Positions 4,889-5,976 of a stretch of DNA of 5,976 nt are shown here, one piece after another (position 1 is the stretch's first letter; the number at the start of each line of letters is the position of its first letter). Both the position numbers and the translations under genes were made by a program. Origin of the DNA: CAYUYH01 sp964449175 (lineage in GTDB: Bacteria; Planctomycetota; Phycisphaerae; SM23-33); assembly GCA_964449175.1 (NCBI GenBank), contig CAYUYH010000169.1, positions 1 to 5,976 of the forward strand, given 5' to 3'. The notes beneath the pieces are model-generated. The model saw only the letters and a list, made by a program, of their open reading frames with translations. It searched no databases and was not told where the DNA came from.

Positions 4889-5976
4889 TCAGTATTCGGA
4901 CAGGACGTATCGCTGGGCTACGTCGTCGCCGAACCGCTGCTCGGCCGGCTTGGGCAGGGATAGTCTATCGCGGAGGTCGGCGATGTCGAACCTCGGCAGG
5001 AGGCCTTCGTCGTCTGCTGCGTGATGCGGACAGACGAACACGAGCAGCTCGTCGGCCAAGCCGGCGTCGATGAACTCGCCCAGCACCTCCGCGCCGCCCT
5101 CGACCAGCAGGTACGTGTGCTCGCGCCGGCCCAGCTCGTCCAGCAGCGCGGGCAGGTTGGCCATCGGCTGGGATTGGCGTCGGCCGCGGGCGCGAGTGGC
5201 CTCCGGCAGCTCGATTATCTCCACACCGCGCCGTCTCAGTGCCTCGGCCCTTTTCGGCGCGGCAGCGACAGCGGCGGCCGTCGTGGCCAGCAGCACCGGC
5301 CAGCGGCGCGCCGTGGCGGCCAGTTGGCAGCTTGGCGGCGTCTGGAGCGCGTCGTCCAGTACGATCCTCAGCGGCTGGGCTGAGGCGCCGGCCCGGCGGT
5401 CGGTCAGCATGGGGTCGTCGGCCAGCACCGTCTTCACGCCCACGCAGATGCCCTGGCATCGCCCGCGGAGTTCGTGGGCGTGGCGCCGGGACTCCTGCGA
5501 GGATACCCACCTGCCGGCGCCCGGCGGCAGGGCGAGCAGGCCGGCGGTCGTCTGAGCCCACTTGCAGATCACCCAAGGCCGACCGGCCGTGCGCAGCTTG
5601 ATGTAGGGCGCCAGCAGGCGGCGGGCCTGAGCCTTGCACACGCCGACGGTGGTGTCTATGCCGGCGGCGGTCAGTGCGGCGATGCCCCGGCCGGTGACGC
5701 GGCGGTCGGGGTCCTGCATGGCTGTGACGAGTCGGCCTATGCCCGCGGCCACCAATGCCTCCGTGCACGGCGGCGTCTTGCCGTGATGGCAGCAGGGCTC
5801 CAGCGTGACGTACATTGTAGCCCCGTGGACGTCGTGGCCGGCGGCGTTGGCCGCCGCGATCGCCTCGATCTCCGCGTGCGGGCCGCCGAACTTGCGATGC
5901 CACCCGCGAGCCAACTCCGCGCCGTCGCGCGCGAGCACCGCGCCGACCATGGGGTTCGGCTCGACTGCCCCTCGGC
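4889..5976 (-). CDS. ribD: RibD: riboflavin-synthesis deaminase/reductase, N-terminus cut by the window edge
   Basis: RibD carries out the second and third steps of riboflavin synthesis in the cytoplasm: deamination of the diaminopyrimidine ribosyl-phosphate made from GTP, then NADPH-dependent reduction of its ribose. The frame is open to the right edge, beginning 'RGAVEPNPMVGAV', which matches the conserved PNPMVG segment, so probably only a few N-terminal residues are missing. Numbering from the Met of PNPMVG, the deaminase domain (about 1-115) has the zinc ligands H25 (in 'HAE', catalytic E27), C53 and C62 in 'PCCHHGKTPPC'. The reductase domain (about 120-353) has K130, 'RWVSS' at 147-151, 'GVKTVLADDPMLTDR' at 171-185 and 'LLVEGGAEVLGEF' at 281-293. 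Two reductase segments are divergent: 'KWAQTTAGLLA' where KxxxSLDGxxA is usual, and 'CPHHAADDEGL' where a P-x-L-x-G type segment is usual. The ATG at 5950 is internal, not the start. No other riboflavin genes are in view. Confidence 0.93.
   Translation of the reverse strand, partial: RGAVEPNPMVGAVLARDGAELARGWHRKFGGPHAEIEAIAAANAAGHDVHGATMYVTLEPCCHHGKTPPCTEALVAAGIGRLVTAMQDPDRRVTGRGIAALTAAGIDTTVGVCKAQARRLLAPYIKLRTAGRPWVICKWAQTTAGLLALPPGAGRWVSSQESRRHAHELRGRCQGICVGVKTVLADDPMLTDRRAGASAQPLRIVLDDALQTPPSCQLAATARRWPVLLATTAAAVAAAPKRAEALRRRGVEIIELPEATRARGRRQSQPMANLPALLDELGRREHTYLLVEGGAEVLGEFIDAGLADELLVFVCPHHAADDEGLLPRFDIADLRDRLSLPKPAEQRFGDDVAQRYVLSEY

Noticed and set aside
5948..5950. ATG at 5950 as the true RibD start
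   Set aside because: The frame stays open to the window edge and encodes 'VEPNP' directly before it, part of the conserved PNPMVG motif of the deaminase domain.

Overview
The window is high-GC bacterial DNA (about two-thirds G+C by eye) with every recognisable gene on the minus strand, so it reads right to left. The likely source is a planctomycete, perhaps of the Phycisphaerae type. This is an inference from three things: the 'VEPNPMVGAV' start of RibD, a 'TTRPAPTTQPA' threonine/proline tail on the secreted protein, and the presence of a bacterial GH3-family enzyme. There is no rRNA or other marker gene to confirm it.

Layout in transcription order. (1) 5976-4889: ribD, the bifunctional deaminase/reductase of riboflavin synthesis, cut at its N-terminus by the window edge. 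(2) 4883-4815: a possible 22-codon reading frame whose stop overlaps the next start as ATGA. (3) 4818-3184: a GH3-family adenylating enzyme (acyl-acid amido synthetase superfamily). (4) 3119-1725: a metallo-beta-lactamase/beta-CASP RNase with all its motifs. (5) 1705-1367: a small protein with three membrane segments and no recognised family. (6) 1272-286: an exported S1/P1-nuclease or phospholipase-C-like zinc protein with all nine expected metal ligands. (7) 62-1: the first 20 codons of a Rossmann-fold NAD(P)-binding protein, cut by the left edge.

Gaps of 70, 64 and 19 bases from ribD to the small membrane protein fit one transcript, though no promoter for it is visible here. The exported zinc protein seems to have its own promoter (an extended -10 at 1326-1334) with two CGGGCCCG palindromes in its leader. 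It is followed by two GC-rich hairpins without T-runs. A second possible promoter precedes the Rossmann gene. The genes do not form one obvious pathway: riboflavin synthesis, an acyl-adenylating enzyme of unknown substrate, RNA processing and an exported hydrolase.

No mobile element, CRISPR array, tRNA, rRNA or convincing riboswitch was seen. The most interesting points are a divergent RibD reductase domain, the GH3 enzyme of unknown substrate, the paired palindromes in the zinc-protein leader and the ATGA-coupled mini-ORF. No clearly new multi-gene system can be claimed from this sequence.
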